From positions 25,216 through 89,215 of the forward strand of contig JAMPII010000002.1 in assembly GCA_023662835.1 (NCBI GenBank): a DNA stretch of 64,000 nt. The letters are read 5' to 3'. The notes under the pieces are model-generated. The model worked only from the letters and a program-made list of their open reading frames with translations. It made no database searches and was not told where the DNA came from. The first letter of the stretch is position 1; every line of letters starts with the position of its first letter. Position numbers and translations under genes: made by a program. Shown piece by piece: positions 37,287-46,599 of the stretch. Source of the stretch: Muribaculaceae bacterium (GTDB lineage: Bacteria > Bacteroidota > Bacteroidia > Bacteroidales > Muribaculaceae).

Positions 37287-38554
37287 GAAACCTAAGCATG
37301 GTAATAATCACCGAGTTACTGTTAGTTGCCATAGCGCTGACCGTTGCTGTTACTATGCCTCCGTATTTCTATCTTACAATAACCGGACTCATAATTGTAA
37401 TGATTCTGGTTGGTTTATTATATCGGAGATTTAGCTTGCCATTACAAAAAATTGAAACCGGGATGGATTTGCTGACAGCTCAGGATTTCAGCAGCTCACT
37501 AAAACGCACTGGACAAAAAGATGCCGATAAAATAATTTGCATTTTCAATGAAATGATTTCGCAGCTTCGCAACGAAGTTCTGAGAAATCAGGAACACGAC
37601 CATTTTCTAAAGCAACTTATCGATGCGTCGCCAATGGGTATTATAACTTTAGATCTGAATCGAAGGGTGGATTTGATTAATAATGCCGCATTGAAATTCC
37701 TTAAGACAAACTTGGATTTGAAAAATAAGAAATTTTCGTTGTTGGATATAAAATCGGAGTTGGCTGCTCATTTGAAATCACTCAAGCCGGATGAAAGTTC
37801 TGTGGTTTATACTTCTGGAGCAGAGCGTTTCCGTTGTAGCTGTTTAACGTTTATGGATCGAGGATTCCGCAGGCATTTCTACTTAATAGAACGATTGACC
37901 GACGAAATGCGCCACGCCGAGCGTGAAGCTTATGGAAAGGTAATTCGAACCATTGCTCATGAAGTTAATAATTCAATGGCTGCTACGAAATCGATTCTCG
38001 ATATAACCGAAACAGTTGTTGCCGATGACCCCGATTTCTTAGCTGCTATATCAAGCTGCAAAAGCCGCATCGATTCCATGACTGAGTTTATAACAAAATA
38101 TGCTTCAGTCGTAAAGACGCTACCGGTCAATCTAAAACAGTGCGATTTTAATGAATTGATAACACGCAATTTAGCTTTTTATGAAGCGATGTGCGTAGGA
38201 ACTGATGTAAAAATATCCTGTCATCTGAATCCAACGCCTGTTGAAGTTCGGATTGACAGGATACTTATAGAACAAGTCCTTGTTAATATAATCAAGAATG
38301 CGGTTGAAAGTTGCGGTGACAGAGGTGAGGTGGAGATATGTACACTATCCGATAAGGTGATTATTGCTGATAACGGAAAAGGTATAACAGCTGAACATGC
38401 CCGGAACTTATTCGATCCGTTTTTTACCACCAAGCCAAATGGTCATGGCATTGGGCTGATGTTTGCGGCTGAAACGTTACGCCGCCATAATTTCGAGTTC
38501 ACTTTGGCAACCGACCCAGTCGACAAAAAAACACGTTTTACAATCATTTTGTAG
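37283..38554 (+). CDS. Membrane sensor histidine kinase (NtrY-like), partner of the NtrC-family regulator
   Basis: Two N-terminal helices (about 5-24 and 30-47) with almost no periplasmic loop, then a HAMP-like linker, a PAS-type domain (about 105-200, IDASPMGIITLD), and a kinase core with the phosphoaccepting His 226 in IAHEVNNSM. The ATP-binding domain has NIIKNAVES (N box), IADNGKGI (G1) and NGHGIGLMFA (G2). Length 423. The short periplasmic part suggests it senses a membrane or cytoplasmic cue. Its end overlaps the convergent DUF3298 gene by 11 bases. Confidence 0.92.
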   Translation: MRNLSMVIITELLLVAIALTVAVTMPPYFYLTITGLIIVMILVGLLYRRFSLPLQKIETGMDLLTAQDFSSSLKRTGQKDADKIICIFNEMISQLRNEVLRNQEHDHFLKQLIDASPMGIITLDLNRRVDLINNAALKFLKTNLDLKNKKFSLLDIKSELAAHLKSLKPDESSVVYTSGAERFRCSCLTFMDRGFRRHFYLIERLTDEMRHAEREAYGKVIRTIAHEVNNSMAATKSILDITETVVADDPDFLAAISSCKSRIDSMTEFITKYASVVKTLPVNLKQCDFNELITRNLAFYEAMCVGTDVKISCHLNPTPVEVRIDRILIEQVLVNIIKNAVESCGDRGEVEICTLSDKVIIADNGKGITAEHARNLFDPFFTTKPNGHGIGLMFAAETLRRHNFEFTLATDPVDKKTRFTIIL

Positions 38555-39362
38555 GAACAAACTGTTCAATGCCGGGCGCAAAGAACTGTTTAAGTTCAGA
38601 GTAGGGTATGGTGCAGTTAGGCATACCGGCCGCGTATGCGGCAATTTCATATTGCTGATATGTAAACGATATACCATCTTTAAACATTGCGGGTTGTGTT
38701 TTCGGTAATGGAAACTCACTTTCTTTAACTAAAAGATAGTCAATACCCTTCTCTTCGTCAGCTTTAAAATATTGATTCATTATCTCTTTTTTTATCAACA
38801 AGGTGAGTTCGGGCATCGACTCCGGTTTAAACATATTCCAGCCCAATTGCTGTCCATTACCGATTTGGAACGATGCGTTATTGTAGAGGGTTGAGCCGTG
38901 AGCTCCACCGGTGTAGATATATGCGGTTGAGAATAATGTAATTACTTTATCGTTTTCAAATGCCTTGCCAATCATAAGGTTAGTCTCATATTCTGTCTGG
39001 TAGTCGGGATATTCCTTGGCCATTGGAGATATTTCGGCGCTGGTGCTGTCAAGTTGAAGTTTAACGGCATATTTGGCAACGTCAGTTGCGTTTGTGAATG
39101 TATGGTTCCGGATGTTGAGTTGATCGTTGATCCAGCTGTTAACGCTGTCAACTGTGGCTTGATTGCCGCTTGTGGGGTAGAGTAGGTCGACCGAAGCTGT
39201 AGCTTTGATTTTGCCAACCTGAATCGAATCAGCATATGATGCGGAATCTGTTGTAAACGCTTGTGAAATTTCGTTTGCTGCTGTTTTCGATTTATTACCG
39301 GAGCAAGCTGTTGTTGCCAATAGAGCTATAGAAGCTAAAAATGTTGAATTTAAAAGTTTCAT
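38544..39362 (-). CDS. DUF3298/RsiV-type lipoprotein
   Basis: Lipoprotein signal MKLLNSTFLASIALLATTAC with the lipobox Cys at 20. The C-terminal half has the DUF3298 pattern: YIYTGGAHGSTLYNNASF, LGWNMFKPESMPELT and FTYQQYEIAAYAAGMP, which also occurs in the extracytoplasmic domain of RsiV. No transmembrane anti-sigma part is present, so it is a free lipoprotein of unknown role, possibly a lysozyme-interacting or envelope protein. Overlaps the kinase gene tail-to-tail. Confidence 0.85.
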   Translation of the reverse strand: MKLLNSTFLASIALLATTACSGNKSKTAANEISQAFTTDSASYADSIQVGKIKATASVDLLYPTSGNQATVDSVNSWINDQLNIRNHTFTNATDVAKYAVKLQLDSTSAEISPMAKEYPDYQTEYETNLMIGKAFENDKVITLFSTAYIYTGGAHGSTLYNNASFQIGNGQQLGWNMFKPESMPELTLLIKKEIMNQYFKADEEKGIDYLLVKESEFPLPKTQPAMFKDGISFTYQQYEIAAYAAGMPNCTIPYSELKQFFAPGIEQFVPTK

Positions 39363-39426
39363 ATATACTTGGATTAGAGTTCTATCAGTTTAAACAAATT
39401 ATAAGTCGACATTGTTGTTGTTCACA

Positions 39427-39467
39427 AAAAATTGTGTGCCGGCAACAAATAATGTCCCGGCACACAT
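39427..39467 (-). terminator. Terminator after the EF-G-like gene
   Basis: On the minus strand a 10-bp stem (39457-39466 with 39433-39442, TGTGTGCCGG-type arms) is followed by T6, about 25 bases after the stop codon at 39490. Confidence 0.85.
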
Positions 39468-39489
39468 TCAGAGAGTGATAGTATGAAGG

Positions 39490-41646
39490 TTATTCGTCTG
39501 CTTGGGTTTCTGAGTAAGCTTTAAGCAACTTTTCCTGTACGTCGGATGGCACGAGTTCGTACGATGAGAAGCGCATGCTGAACGATGAGCGACCACCTGT
39601 GATTGAACTCAAAGCAGTTGAGTACGATGCCATTTCTTTCAGCGGTACACGAGCCTGGATTTTTTCGAATCCGTTTTCGCTCGACATACCCATGATTATC
39701 GCGCGGCGTCCTTGCAAATCGCTCATTACGTCTCCCATGGCGTCGGCCGGAACCATAACGTCGACATCGTAAACCGGTTCGAGGATTTTTGGATTTGCGT
39801 TTCGGAAGGCTTCGGAGAATGCATTGCGTCCTGCCAGACGGAACGAGATTTCGTTTGAGTCAACCGGGTGCATCTTGCCGTCGTAAATGCAAACCCGAAC
39901 GTCGCGGGCATAGCTACCAGTGAGCGGACCCTGTTCCATTCGATCCATCAAACCTTTAACGATAGCAGGGATGAAACGAGCATCGATAGCTCCACCTACA
40001 ATACAATTATGAACAACCAGTTTTCCGCCCCAATCCAGTGGGATTTCTTGGGTGTCGCGTACGTTCATCTTGAACTCCTGATTGCCGAATCTGTAGGTGT
40101 CGGGAGCTGGCATGCCCTCGGTATATGGCTCTATAATAAGGTGAACTTCACCAAACTGACCTGCACCGCCCGATTGTTTCTTATGACGATAGTCGGCGCG
40201 AGCGGCCTTGGTGATTGTTTCGCGATATGGAATTTTCGGTTCTTCAAATACGATAGGAAGTTTGTCATTGTTTTCAACGCGCCATTTTAGGGTGCGAAGA
40301 TGGAATTCACCTTGTCCCGAGAGGATAGTCTGTTTTAGTTCTTTCGATTGATTAACAATCCATGTCGGGTCTTCTTCGTGCATACGAGTAAGAATTTCCG
40401 ACAATTTTTCAGCATCGCTTTCTGTTACTGGGCGTATGGCGCGCTGATATTTGGGCTCGGGATATTTGATGAAGTCGAAGCGGTAGTCGCAACCTTTTTC
40501 GTCGAGCGTGTTGCCTGTACGAGCATCTTTTAATTTAACTGTAGCACCGATATCGCCGGCACATAATTTGTCGACAGGTGTCTTTATTTGGCCGCACACG
40601 CAGAATATCTGAGCCAGACGTTCTTTTGAATCGCGATCTACGTTGTTTAGGTCGACCCCGGGGGTGAGCGTACCGCTCATTACTTTAAAATAACTTACTT
40701 CGCCGATGTGAGGTTCAACGGTTGTTTTAAACATGAACAACGAGAGTGGTCCGTTGCTGTCGGGCTTAACTTCGTTGCCTGCAGCATCGATTGGAGCGGG
40801 CATGTCTTCAACAAAAGGCACTACGTTGCCAAGGAATTCCATCATGCGGCGAACGCCCATATCTTTTAACGCGCTCACACAGAATACCGGATATATTGAA
40901 CGATCTACGAGACCTTTTCGGATGCCTTCACGCATTTCATCCTCTGAAAGATGACCTTGGTCGAAGAATTTTTCCATGAGCGTTTCGTCGTTTTCGGCAG
41001 CAGCCTCAACGAGTTTCTGGTGCAATTCCTGTGCACGCTCCATTTCTTCGGCCGGTATTTCTTCAATGGTAGGTACGCCACCATCAGCTCCCCACGAGTA
41101 CTTTTTCATCAGCAGAACGTCGATCATGGCGTTGAACCCTGGACCGGGATTGAGCGGATATTGTATCGGTGTAACTTTTGGTCCGAAAATTTCGGTCATT
41201 TGTTCGATAACATTATCATATTCAGCTTTTTCTCCGTCGAGTTGATTGAGCGCGAAAATAACGGGCTTATTGATGCTTTGTGTTGTTCGGAATATATTCT
41301 GCGTTCCAACTTCAACTCCGTATTGAGCGTCTAAAAGAATTACACCGGTGTCGGTTACGTTAAGTGCTGTAATAGCATTGCCTACGAAATCGTCGGCTCC
41401 GGGGCAGTCAATAACATTTAGTTTCTTGCCGAGGAATTCAGCGTAAAATATTGTAGAGAAAACAGAATAGCCATACTCTTTCTCTACAGGAAAGTAGTCG
41501 CTCACGGTGTTCTTAGCCTCGATAGAACCACGACGTTTTATTACTCCACACTCGTAAAGCATAGCTTCGGCGAGTGTGGTTTTCCCAGAGCCTTTACTTC
41601 CAAGTAAGGCGATGTTTTTAATCTCGTTAGTTGAATATACCTTCAT
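39490..41646 (-). CDS. EF-G paralogue with degenerate GTPase site (EF-G2-like)
   Basis: All five EF-G domains are present over 718 residues, including the domain IV GGAGQFGEVHLIIEPY and domain V LQGRRAIIMGMSSENG. The GTPase motifs depart from active EF-G: G1 is GSKGSGKTT (16-24), the RGIT switch I segment reads EYGYSV (57-62), and switch II is DCPGADDF (80-87), so the catalytic His is replaced by Ala 84. G4 reads NQLD. A Bacteroides thetaiotaomicron EF-G2 that supports translocation without GTP hydrolysis has been described; this gene is a likely orthologue. I see no close operon partner. Confidence 0.88.
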   Translation of the reverse strand: MKVYSTNEIKNIALLGSKGSGKTTLAEAMLYECGVIKRRGSIEAKNTVSDYFPVEKEYGYSVFSTIFYAEFLGKKLNVIDCPGADDFVGNAITALNVTDTGVILLDAQYGVEVGTQNIFRTTQSINKPVIFALNQLDGEKAEYDNVIEQMTEIFGPKVTPIQYPLNPGPGFNAMIDVLLMKKYSWGADGGVPTIEEIPAEEMERAQELHQKLVEAAAENDETLMEKFFDQGHLSEDEMREGIRKGLVDRSIYPVFCVSALKDMGVRRMMEFLGNVVPFVEDMPAPIDAAGNEVKPDSNGPLSLFMFKTTVEPHIGEVSYFKVMSGTLTPGVDLNNVDRDSKERLAQIFCVCGQIKTPVDKLCAGDIGATVKLKDARTGNTLDEKGCDYRFDFIKYPEPKYQRAIRPVTESDAEKLSEILTRMHEEDPTWIVNQSKELKQTILSGQGEFHLRTLKWRVENNDKLPIVFEEPKIPYRETITKAARADYRHKKQSGGAGQFGEVHLIIEPYTEGMPAPDTYRFGNQEFKMNVRDTQEIPLDWGGKLVVHNCIVGGAIDARFIPAIVKGLMDRMEQGPLTGSYARDVRVCIYDGKMHPVDSNEISFRLAGRNAFSEAFRNANPKILEPVYDVDVMVPADAMGDVMSDLQGRRAIIMGMSSENGFEKIQARVPLKEMASYSTALSSITGGRSSFSMRFSSYELVPSDVQEKLLKAYSETQADE

Positions 41647-41695
41647 GTTATCAGTAGATTGAATTAATAACTTGGTTTGGTTTTTGAATTAAAAA

Positions 41696-41744
41696 TTGCG
41701 TTCCGCTAACCATTCGTAAGTATCGTTTGGTTAACGGAACGCAA
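41696..41744 (-). terminator. Long hairpin terminator after the anti-sigma-like gene
   Basis: Arms of 17 bases (41696-41712 and 41728-41744) pair with a single mismatch. On the minus strand the stem is followed by a T5-containing stretch, between the anti-sigma-like gene and the EF-G-like gene, which should therefore be transcribed separately. Confidence 0.8.
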
Positions 41745-41829
41745 ATTATAAAATTTTAATGAAAAATCCTACAGTTTAATATGTGTTAGAAAACATGGTT
41801 TTATAACTTATGGGTAGACTTTGATAAAA

Positions 41830-42165
41830 TCAGATGCGAAGCCAGCGCCGGGCTATTGGAGCTACAAAATTGGCCGGAACGATTACACTAAGAACTGTGA
41901 GAGTGACGAACGCTAATAAGTCGTGGCCGGAGAGAACACCTGTTGTCAGTACGTTGTTTCCGAAATATAACCAACCGATGCCCGTTCCAATAGTAGCTAG
42001 CATAAAAACAAGATATTCCAAGGGACTGAACATACGTATTTCCTTTTCAGGAAGTCGGTTCATCACCTTTTTAACGAACCATGGGTTTTTATTAGCCTGT
42101 GGCAACCGGGAAAATAGTTCTCGCAGTTGCTCGTCGCTGAGGTTGTTGTTGATATTGTTAGTCAT
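41830..42165 (-). CDS. Small membrane protein coupled to the ECF sigma factor, possible anti-sigma factor
   Basis: 111 residues: a hydrophilic N-terminal half (LSDEQLRELFSRLPQANKNPWFVKKVMNRLPEKE) and two hydrophobic segments (about 48-68 and 80-101). It overlaps the sigma gene by 4 bases (ATGA type), a common arrangement for anti-sigma factors. No ZAS zinc motif is visible, so the anti-sigma role is inferred only from position and topology. Confidence 0.75.
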   Translation of the reverse strand: MTNNINNNLSDEQLRELFSRLPQANKNPWFVKKVMNRLPEKEIRMFSPLEYLVFMLATIGTGIGWLYFGNNVLTTGVLSGHDLLAFVTLTVLSVIVPANFVAPIARRWLRI

Positions 42166-42704
42166 TGTTTGCTTTCTTGAAAAATTTTAGCCATTTTGCT
42201 TTTCGCCCTGCTTAGCTGAGATTTTATTGTACCTTCCGGCTGATCGGTTGCCTTTGCAATTTCCTTAATAGGCATGTCGTTCATATAGAACAATAGAACT
42301 GCCGAACGTTCGGATTCGTTTAATTGAGCCAGACATTTTTGTATGTCGATACCGGCATCGATACTTGACCATGGGGTTACGCTTTGCTGTGGTGGCGGAT
42401 CAACCATATTTTCGAGACTCAATTCTCGGCTCTTGCGAAGATACATATTATATTCGTTAACTGCAATACGGAAGAGCCATGTTTTAAACCTCGATAATCC
42501 TTGGAACGACCGTATCGACATGTACGCTTTAAGAAATGTTTCTTGCGACAGATCGTCGGTAAGCGATGCATTGCCCAAGGTCAGGTTTAAAAGAAAACGT
42601 TGAAGGTCGGGACTATATTCTTTTACCAATCGCTCAAAGGCACTTCGGTTGTCGGCTGCGGCACATTTGGCTATCAGGGCAATTTCTTCCCATTTAGACA
42701 GCAT
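42162..42704 (-). CDS. ECF-type RNA polymerase sigma factor
   Basis: Two-domain sigma-70 family protein of 180 residues. Region 2 contains DDLSQETFLKAYMSIRSFQG and FKTWLFRIAVNEY; region 4 contains MPIKEIAKATDQPEGTIKSQLSRAKSKMAKIF as the -35-binding HTH. The class cannot be named. It is overlapped upstream by a DUF6249-type gene (11 bases) and downstream by the membrane partner (4 bases), so the three are likely one unit. Confidence 0.92.
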   Translation of the reverse strand: MLSKWEEIALIAKCAAADNRSAFERLVKEYSPDLQRFLLNLTLGNASLTDDLSQETFLKAYMSIRSFQGLSRFKTWLFRIAVNEYNMYLRKSRELSLENMVDPPPQQSVTPWSSIDAGIDIQKCLAQLNESERSAVLLFYMNDMPIKEIAKATDQPEGTIKSQLSRAKSKMAKIFQESKQ

Positions 42705-43398
42705 CGCAGTGGTGGTTTTCAGGATTATTGTTTACGGGAGGAAACGGTGGCTGATTGTTGGAATTGCTATCGGACTCTTTTTTCTTATCCAAGTAGAAAG
42801 CAGCTAAACGACCGACTCCTATAATAAGAGGAATTAGAGCCAATACAGCCATTGACATACTGTCAATAACCATGAAAAACATAAATATACCTACCGACCA
42901 CGCTATCATTTTTATGCCTGACTGAAATTTGGCCGAAAGTGTATTGTTATTGTCATTTGGAAGTTTATATCCTTTTTCGATTGATGTGATTAAAACCTGG
43001 TTTGAATTCTTTTTGATCTTTACAATGGCTACACATATGATAACGGCGATAAAAATTGGTGTTCCGAAAATCAATATAATACCAAAAAAGATTGCAACAA
43101 AATCGAAGTTTTCATATGGTGAATCGCTATCGCTGTCGGCATAAACATTAATAGTATATCGCTGTGTGGAATCAACCGGCACGACAACATCGATATTGTC
43201 GATAACATTCGAATTCAGTGACGATACTGAAATTTGTGTGATAGTTGAATCGTTTGTGGCTTTGTCGATTTCTTTTACCAGTTTAACTATTTCCTGGGCA
43301 ACACGGTGGTAGTTCTCGTCTTTTTCCGACGAGCATGATACTGCTGAAAAGGCAAAAATCATTGCAATCAGCGCATTGAGAATCTGTTTTGTTTTCAT
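42694..43398 (-). CDS. Membrane lipoprotein of DUF6249 type
   Basis: The start at 43398 gives MKTKQILNALIAMIFAFSAVSC, a lipoprotein signal; a longer frame to 43452 has no signal and is not used. After a periplasmic-like domain there are three or four hydrophobic segments (about 82-112, 140-160 and 165-185) and a polar Asn/Pro-rich tail. I recognise it only as resembling Bacteroidetes membrane proteins found beside ECF sigma factors. Its end overlaps the sigma gene start. Confidence 0.7.
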   Translation of the reverse strand: MKTKQILNALIAMIFAFSAVSCSSEKDENYHRVAQEIVKLVKEIDKATNDSTITQISVSSLNSNVIDNIDVVVPVDSTQRYTINVYADSDSDSPYENFDFVAIFFGIILIFGTPIFIAVIICVAIVKIKKNSNQVLITSIEKGYKLPNDNNNTLSAKFQSGIKMIAWSVGIFMFFMVIDSMSMAVLALIPLIIGVGRLAAFYLDKKKESDSNSNNQPPFPPVNNNPENHHCDAV

Positions 43399-43455
43399 AA
43401 TTGTAATGTTTTTGCCATTGGATGCTACAACATCCGAAAAGGTTGCATACAAATA

Positions 43456-43911
43456 TTATTTCTTTTCAAATAGCCTAGCCATAGCACGTTTGTCCTCTCG
43501 TTCTTTTATTGATTGGCGTTTGTCGTACTCTTTTTTGCCTCGGCCTATTCCTATAACAAGTTTGGCAAAACCTCGGTCGTTGATAAACAGCCGTAAAGGT
43601 ACGATGGTATAACCGGCTTCTTTTACGGCTTTTGATAGGCGTGAAATCTCTTTTTTATTGAGCAGTAGCTTACGGTCGCGGCGTTCGGTGTGGTTGTTGT
43701 ATGTTCCATAGAAATATTCAGCGATATACATGTTCTTAACCCATACCTCACCATTATCAACATAGCAAAATGTGTCGACCAAACTGGCTTTTCCCTGACG
43801 GAGCGATTTTATTTCTGTGCCCGTTAGGACAAGCCCTGCAGTAAAAGTGTCTGATATTTCGTAATCGAAATTAGCGCGACGATTTTTGATATTTATATCT
43901 TTTGAATTCAT
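43456..43911 (-). CDS. smpB: SsrA-binding protein SmpB
   Basis: Partner of tmRNA in trans-translation. Family features: the N-terminal [54 protein letters not shown], and the basic C-terminal tail [14 protein letters not shown]. Length 151 is standard. No tmRNA gene is seen nearby. It overlaps the upstream membrane-protein gene by 4 bases. Confidence 0.96.
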   Translation of the reverse strand: MNSKDINIKNRRANFDYEISDTFTAGLVLTGTEIKSLRQGKASLVDTFCYVDNGEVWVKNMYIAEYFYGTYNNHTERRDRKLLLNKKEISRLSKAVKEAGYTIVPLRLFINDRGFAKLVIGIGRGKKEYDKRQSIKEREDKRAMARLFEKK

Positions 43912-44465
43912 GTCATCAATATTAAAAAGACATACGAGATAACGTATGGCGGAACAAGGATGGTCAACGCAGAAAATATCATGAATGTAAACATCATATG
44001 CGGCTTAACGCATACATATCTGTGACCTGCCCATATCACTACCAATAAGAACAGTGGTAAAAACTGAACTAACGATAACGAGATTGGGAAGCAGTTGCCG
44101 ATAATCTGTATTATAGCAAGCAACGATAGATTGTATATAATAAATGTGTTCTGTTTTTTTTCGGTTGCATCGCTTTTTGCTGAAAACCGGGGCGCGAAAA
44201 CCGACCAGCAGAACGACGCGAAGAAATTACCGGCAAAAAACATAATGAACGTTACAACGGCTTGCTCGATAAGCTCTGGCAGAGGATATAGCTTTACTCC
44301 TCCATAAAAAAGTTTCACGAAAACGCTGCAGGCTGTAATACCACACAAAGGATAGAAACCCTTTCGGGCTATGTCGGCAGGCGAATCAGCGCGGGCTGCT
44401 ATATCCTCCCAACCATTCCCGGGCGAAATAATCAATTGCGATATGTAACGTAAAAATTGTAGCAT
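43908..44465 (-). CDS. Yip1-domain membrane protein
   Basis: About 185 residues with five or so hydrophobic segments in a Yip1-like arrangement; the N-terminus has [20 protein letters not shown], a form typical of bacterial Yip1 proteins. I use the second ATG (44465) because a TAACTTTG -7 box at 44475-44482 overlaps the first one at 44477. Function unknown. Overlaps smpB by 4 bases. Confidence 0.8.
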   Translation of the reverse strand: MLQFLRYISQLIISPGNGWEDIAARADSPADIARKGFYPLCGITACSVFVKLFYGGVKLYPLPELIEQAVVTFIMFFAGNFFASFCWSVFAPRFSAKSDATEKKQNTFIIYNLSLLAIIQIIGNCFPISLSLVQFLPLFLLVVIWAGHRYVCVKPHMMFTFMIFSALTILVPPYVISYVFLILMT

Positions 44466-44474
44466 AACTGATAA

Positions 44475-44482
44475 CAAAGTTA
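44475..44482 (-). promoter_or_regulatory. -7 box TAACTTTG upstream of the Yip1/smpB genes
   Basis: Exact TAnnTTTG match on the minus strand. A TAATTTTG at 44505-44512 on the plus strand would serve the divergent DUF5606 gene. No TTTG lies at the usual -33 distance for either. Confidence 0.45.
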
Positions 44483-44554
44483 GTAATATATCGGCAAAAA
44501 TGAGTAATTTTGCAGTTGATAAATCAATATTTACATATAATACTCAAAAAAATT

Positions 44555-44971
44555 ATGCTTAAGAAAATATTGGCCATTACGGGCAAATCAGGATTATTTC
44601 GTCTTGTAAGCCAAGGCAAAAATATGCTTATTGTAGAATCTTTGACAACAGGAAAACGTCAGCCGGCGTATAGCCATGATAAAGTGATTTCATTGGGCGA
44701 TATTGCCATGTACACAGTTGAAGAGGATGTTCCTCTGGGCGATGTTCTTGAGTCGCTGAAGAAAAAAACTGAAGGCAAACCTGTCGATGTCAAGGCTTTC
44801 GAGGATGATCATGCAATCCGCGAATATTTCCGTGAGGTTCTTCCTGCCTTTGATGACGATCGGGTGTATACTAATGATATTAAGAAACTGTTTAGCTGGT
44901 ACAACATATTGTTGAGCGCCGGTATTACAGAATTCAAGGATACCGAGTCAGAAACTGAAAAGGCTGAATAA
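44555..44971 (+). CDS. DUF5606 domain protein
   Basis: A 138-residue protein beginning MLKKILAITGKSGLFRLVSQ, typical of the DUF5606 family conserved in Bacteroidetes. It has a small N-terminal beta domain (SLTTGKRQPAYSHDKVISL) and a helical C-terminal region with FREVLPAFDDDRVYTNDIKKLF. A longer frame from 44510 overlaps a TAATTTTG box and is not used. Role unknown. Single gene followed by a terminator. Confidence 0.85.
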   Translation: MLKKILAITGKSGLFRLVSQGKNMLIVESLTTGKRQPAYSHDKVISLGDIAMYTVEEDVPLGDVLESLKKKTEGKPVDVKAFEDDHAIREYFREVLPAFDDDRVYTNDIKKLFSWYNILLSAGITEFKDTESETEKAE

Positions 44972-44985
44972 GCTAGAACAAATAT

Positions 44986-45030
44986 AAAAAAACGGCGATG
45001 TGTCGCAACTGACTCATCGCCGTTTTTTTT
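44986..45030. terminator. Bidirectional terminator between DUF5606 and the MFS gene
   Basis: Stem from AACGGCGATG (44991-45000) with CATCGCCGTT (45015-45024), preceded by an A-run and followed by T8. It can serve both convergent genes. Confidence 0.9.
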
Positions 45031-45049
45031 GGTTCCGGAAGGATAACTA

Positions 45050-46432
45050 TTATTCGTCGGCACGTTTTGCGTTCCAAACAAATGTAGTAAGGATTACGGA
45101 AAGCATTGCTGAACCAATCCATAACCAATTAACGTAGGTGAAATCGTAGACAGCGTTGCCAGCGGCATCGACACTCTTAAACCCTTCAATGAGAAAACCG
45201 TTCATGATGTCCTGAATTCCTGCTCCCAGGTAGCTGGCTATACCTACTACGCCAAGGGCAGCTCCGGCAGCGGCTTTAGGCGCTATGTCAACGGCCATAA
45301 GTCCGCCCAAAAAACATATGAGAACGCCAATCCCCAGTCCGAAAAGAACCATGGCCGTTACGTCGACCCACATATGATTTCCGGGAACAAGAAGGAACAG
45401 ACATAAGGCGACTACGTTCATCAAACCGAACACGAGCGCCGGCACGTTGCGGCTTCCGGCGAAAAGTTTATCGGAGATAAGACCGGAAGCAACCGTTCCT
45501 ACTATTCCACAAATAGAGCTGATTGATATGATAAACGATGCGTCGAGTGTGGTGTAGCCTTTCTGAGCTTCAAGATAGAAAACTCCCCATGAGTTTACGG
45601 CATATCGACTGATATACATGAATGCACTGGCTATAGCTAGAATCCATATAGCCTTGCTGCGCAAAACGGCCTTTTGGGCTTTGTTGAAATCTTCTTTGGA
45701 TGCAGCCGCGGGTTCTTTAGTTTCTGCAGTGGGATTGTTTAGCAAATATCCTTGGCTCTGAGGAGTGTCGCGCATGAACATTAGAAGCATAAAGTAGCCC
45801 AATATGCCTATAATTCCGGCTCCTATCATACCGGATCGCCAACCGGAATATCCTATCAGTATAGCTATTGTGATAAACGTTATGGCTTCGCCAAGATTAT
45901 GGCTAGCCGACCAGAATCCGTAGTATGTGCCACGATCCTTGTTGTCGTACCATCTGTTGAGAGATACTACTCCGGCTGGAGCACCCATCGACTGAAACCA
46001 ACCGTTCAACCCCCAAAGCAGAGCAAACACCCAAAACATCTCAGTCATGCCGAGAATGAGGTTTACTAATGCAGTTAGCAGTAGGCCGGTTGCCATAAAA
46101 CGGCGAACATTGCATCGGTCGGCTAGGAAACCATTGGCTAGTTTGCCTACGGCGTAAACAAAAAACAGGCAACTGCCTATGAAACCAAGTTGAGATTCTG
46201 AAAAAACGCCTTCGTCGACAATTGGTTTGCGTACGATATTCATTGACAGGCGGCACACATAATAAATTGCGTATCCGCATGTGGCTGAAACGAAAGTCGT
46301 CAATCGAATTCTATTGAATTTGCTTTGATCAGCCGCGATTGAATAGTTTGGAGCGGAAATCTTGAAGAAATCGATTATGGCTCCCAAAAATCCAGAAGCT
46401 TTTTGTCTAGGAATTTGATTGGATGTGTTCAT
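45050..46432 (-). CDS. MFS transporter of the organophosphate:phosphate antiporter type (GlpT/UhpT-like)
   Basis: About 12 transmembrane segments. Family-like features: ADRCNVRRFMATGLLLTALVN, LWGLNGWFQSMGAPAGVVSLNRWYDNKDRGTYYGFWSASHNLGEA (given here in parts of the GlpT/UhpC consensus), and GLISDKLFAGSRN after helix 7. Length 460. It probably exchanges glycerol-3-phosphate or a sugar phosphate for phosphate, but the substrate is not fixed by the sequence. Single gene between terminators. Confidence 0.88.
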   Translation of the reverse strand: MNTSNQIPRQKASGFLGAIIDFFKISAPNYSIAADQSKFNRIRLTTFVSATCGYAIYYVCRLSMNIVRKPIVDEGVFSESQLGFIGSCLFFVYAVGKLANGFLADRCNVRRFMATGLLLTALVNLILGMTEMFWVFALLWGLNGWFQSMGAPAGVVSLNRWYDNKDRGTYYGFWSASHNLGEAITFITIAILIGYSGWRSGMIGAGIIGILGYFMLLMFMRDTPQSQGYLLNNPTAETKEPAAASKEDFNKAQKAVLRSKAIWILAIASAFMYISRYAVNSWGVFYLEAQKGYTTLDASFIISISSICGIVGTVASGLISDKLFAGSRNVPALVFGLMNVVALCLFLLVPGNHMWVDVTAMVLFGLGIGVLICFLGGLMAVDIAPKAAAGAALGVVGIASYLGAGIQDIMNGFLIEGFKSVDAAGNAVYDFTYVNWLWIGSAMLSVILTTFVWNAKRADE

Positions 46433-46532
46433 TTGGGCTTTAAAAGGTCGGTTAATTATGAGGCGACATCCTGTTATTGAAAACCTGTATACAGCTTGTC
46501 GCTCGACTTAATAATATTTTTCGTAAAGATAT

Positions 46533-46583
46533 GAAAAAATAGTCAAAATGGCGTGAGACTATGTGCCACTTTGACTATTTTTA
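46533..46583 (-). terminator. Terminator after lon
   Basis: On the minus strand a long imperfect stem (AAATAGTCAAA-type arms, pairing across a loop near 46552-46564) is followed by T6, about 20 bases after the lon stop codon. Confidence 0.8.
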
Positions 46584-46599
46584 TTTAATAATCTGCTGT

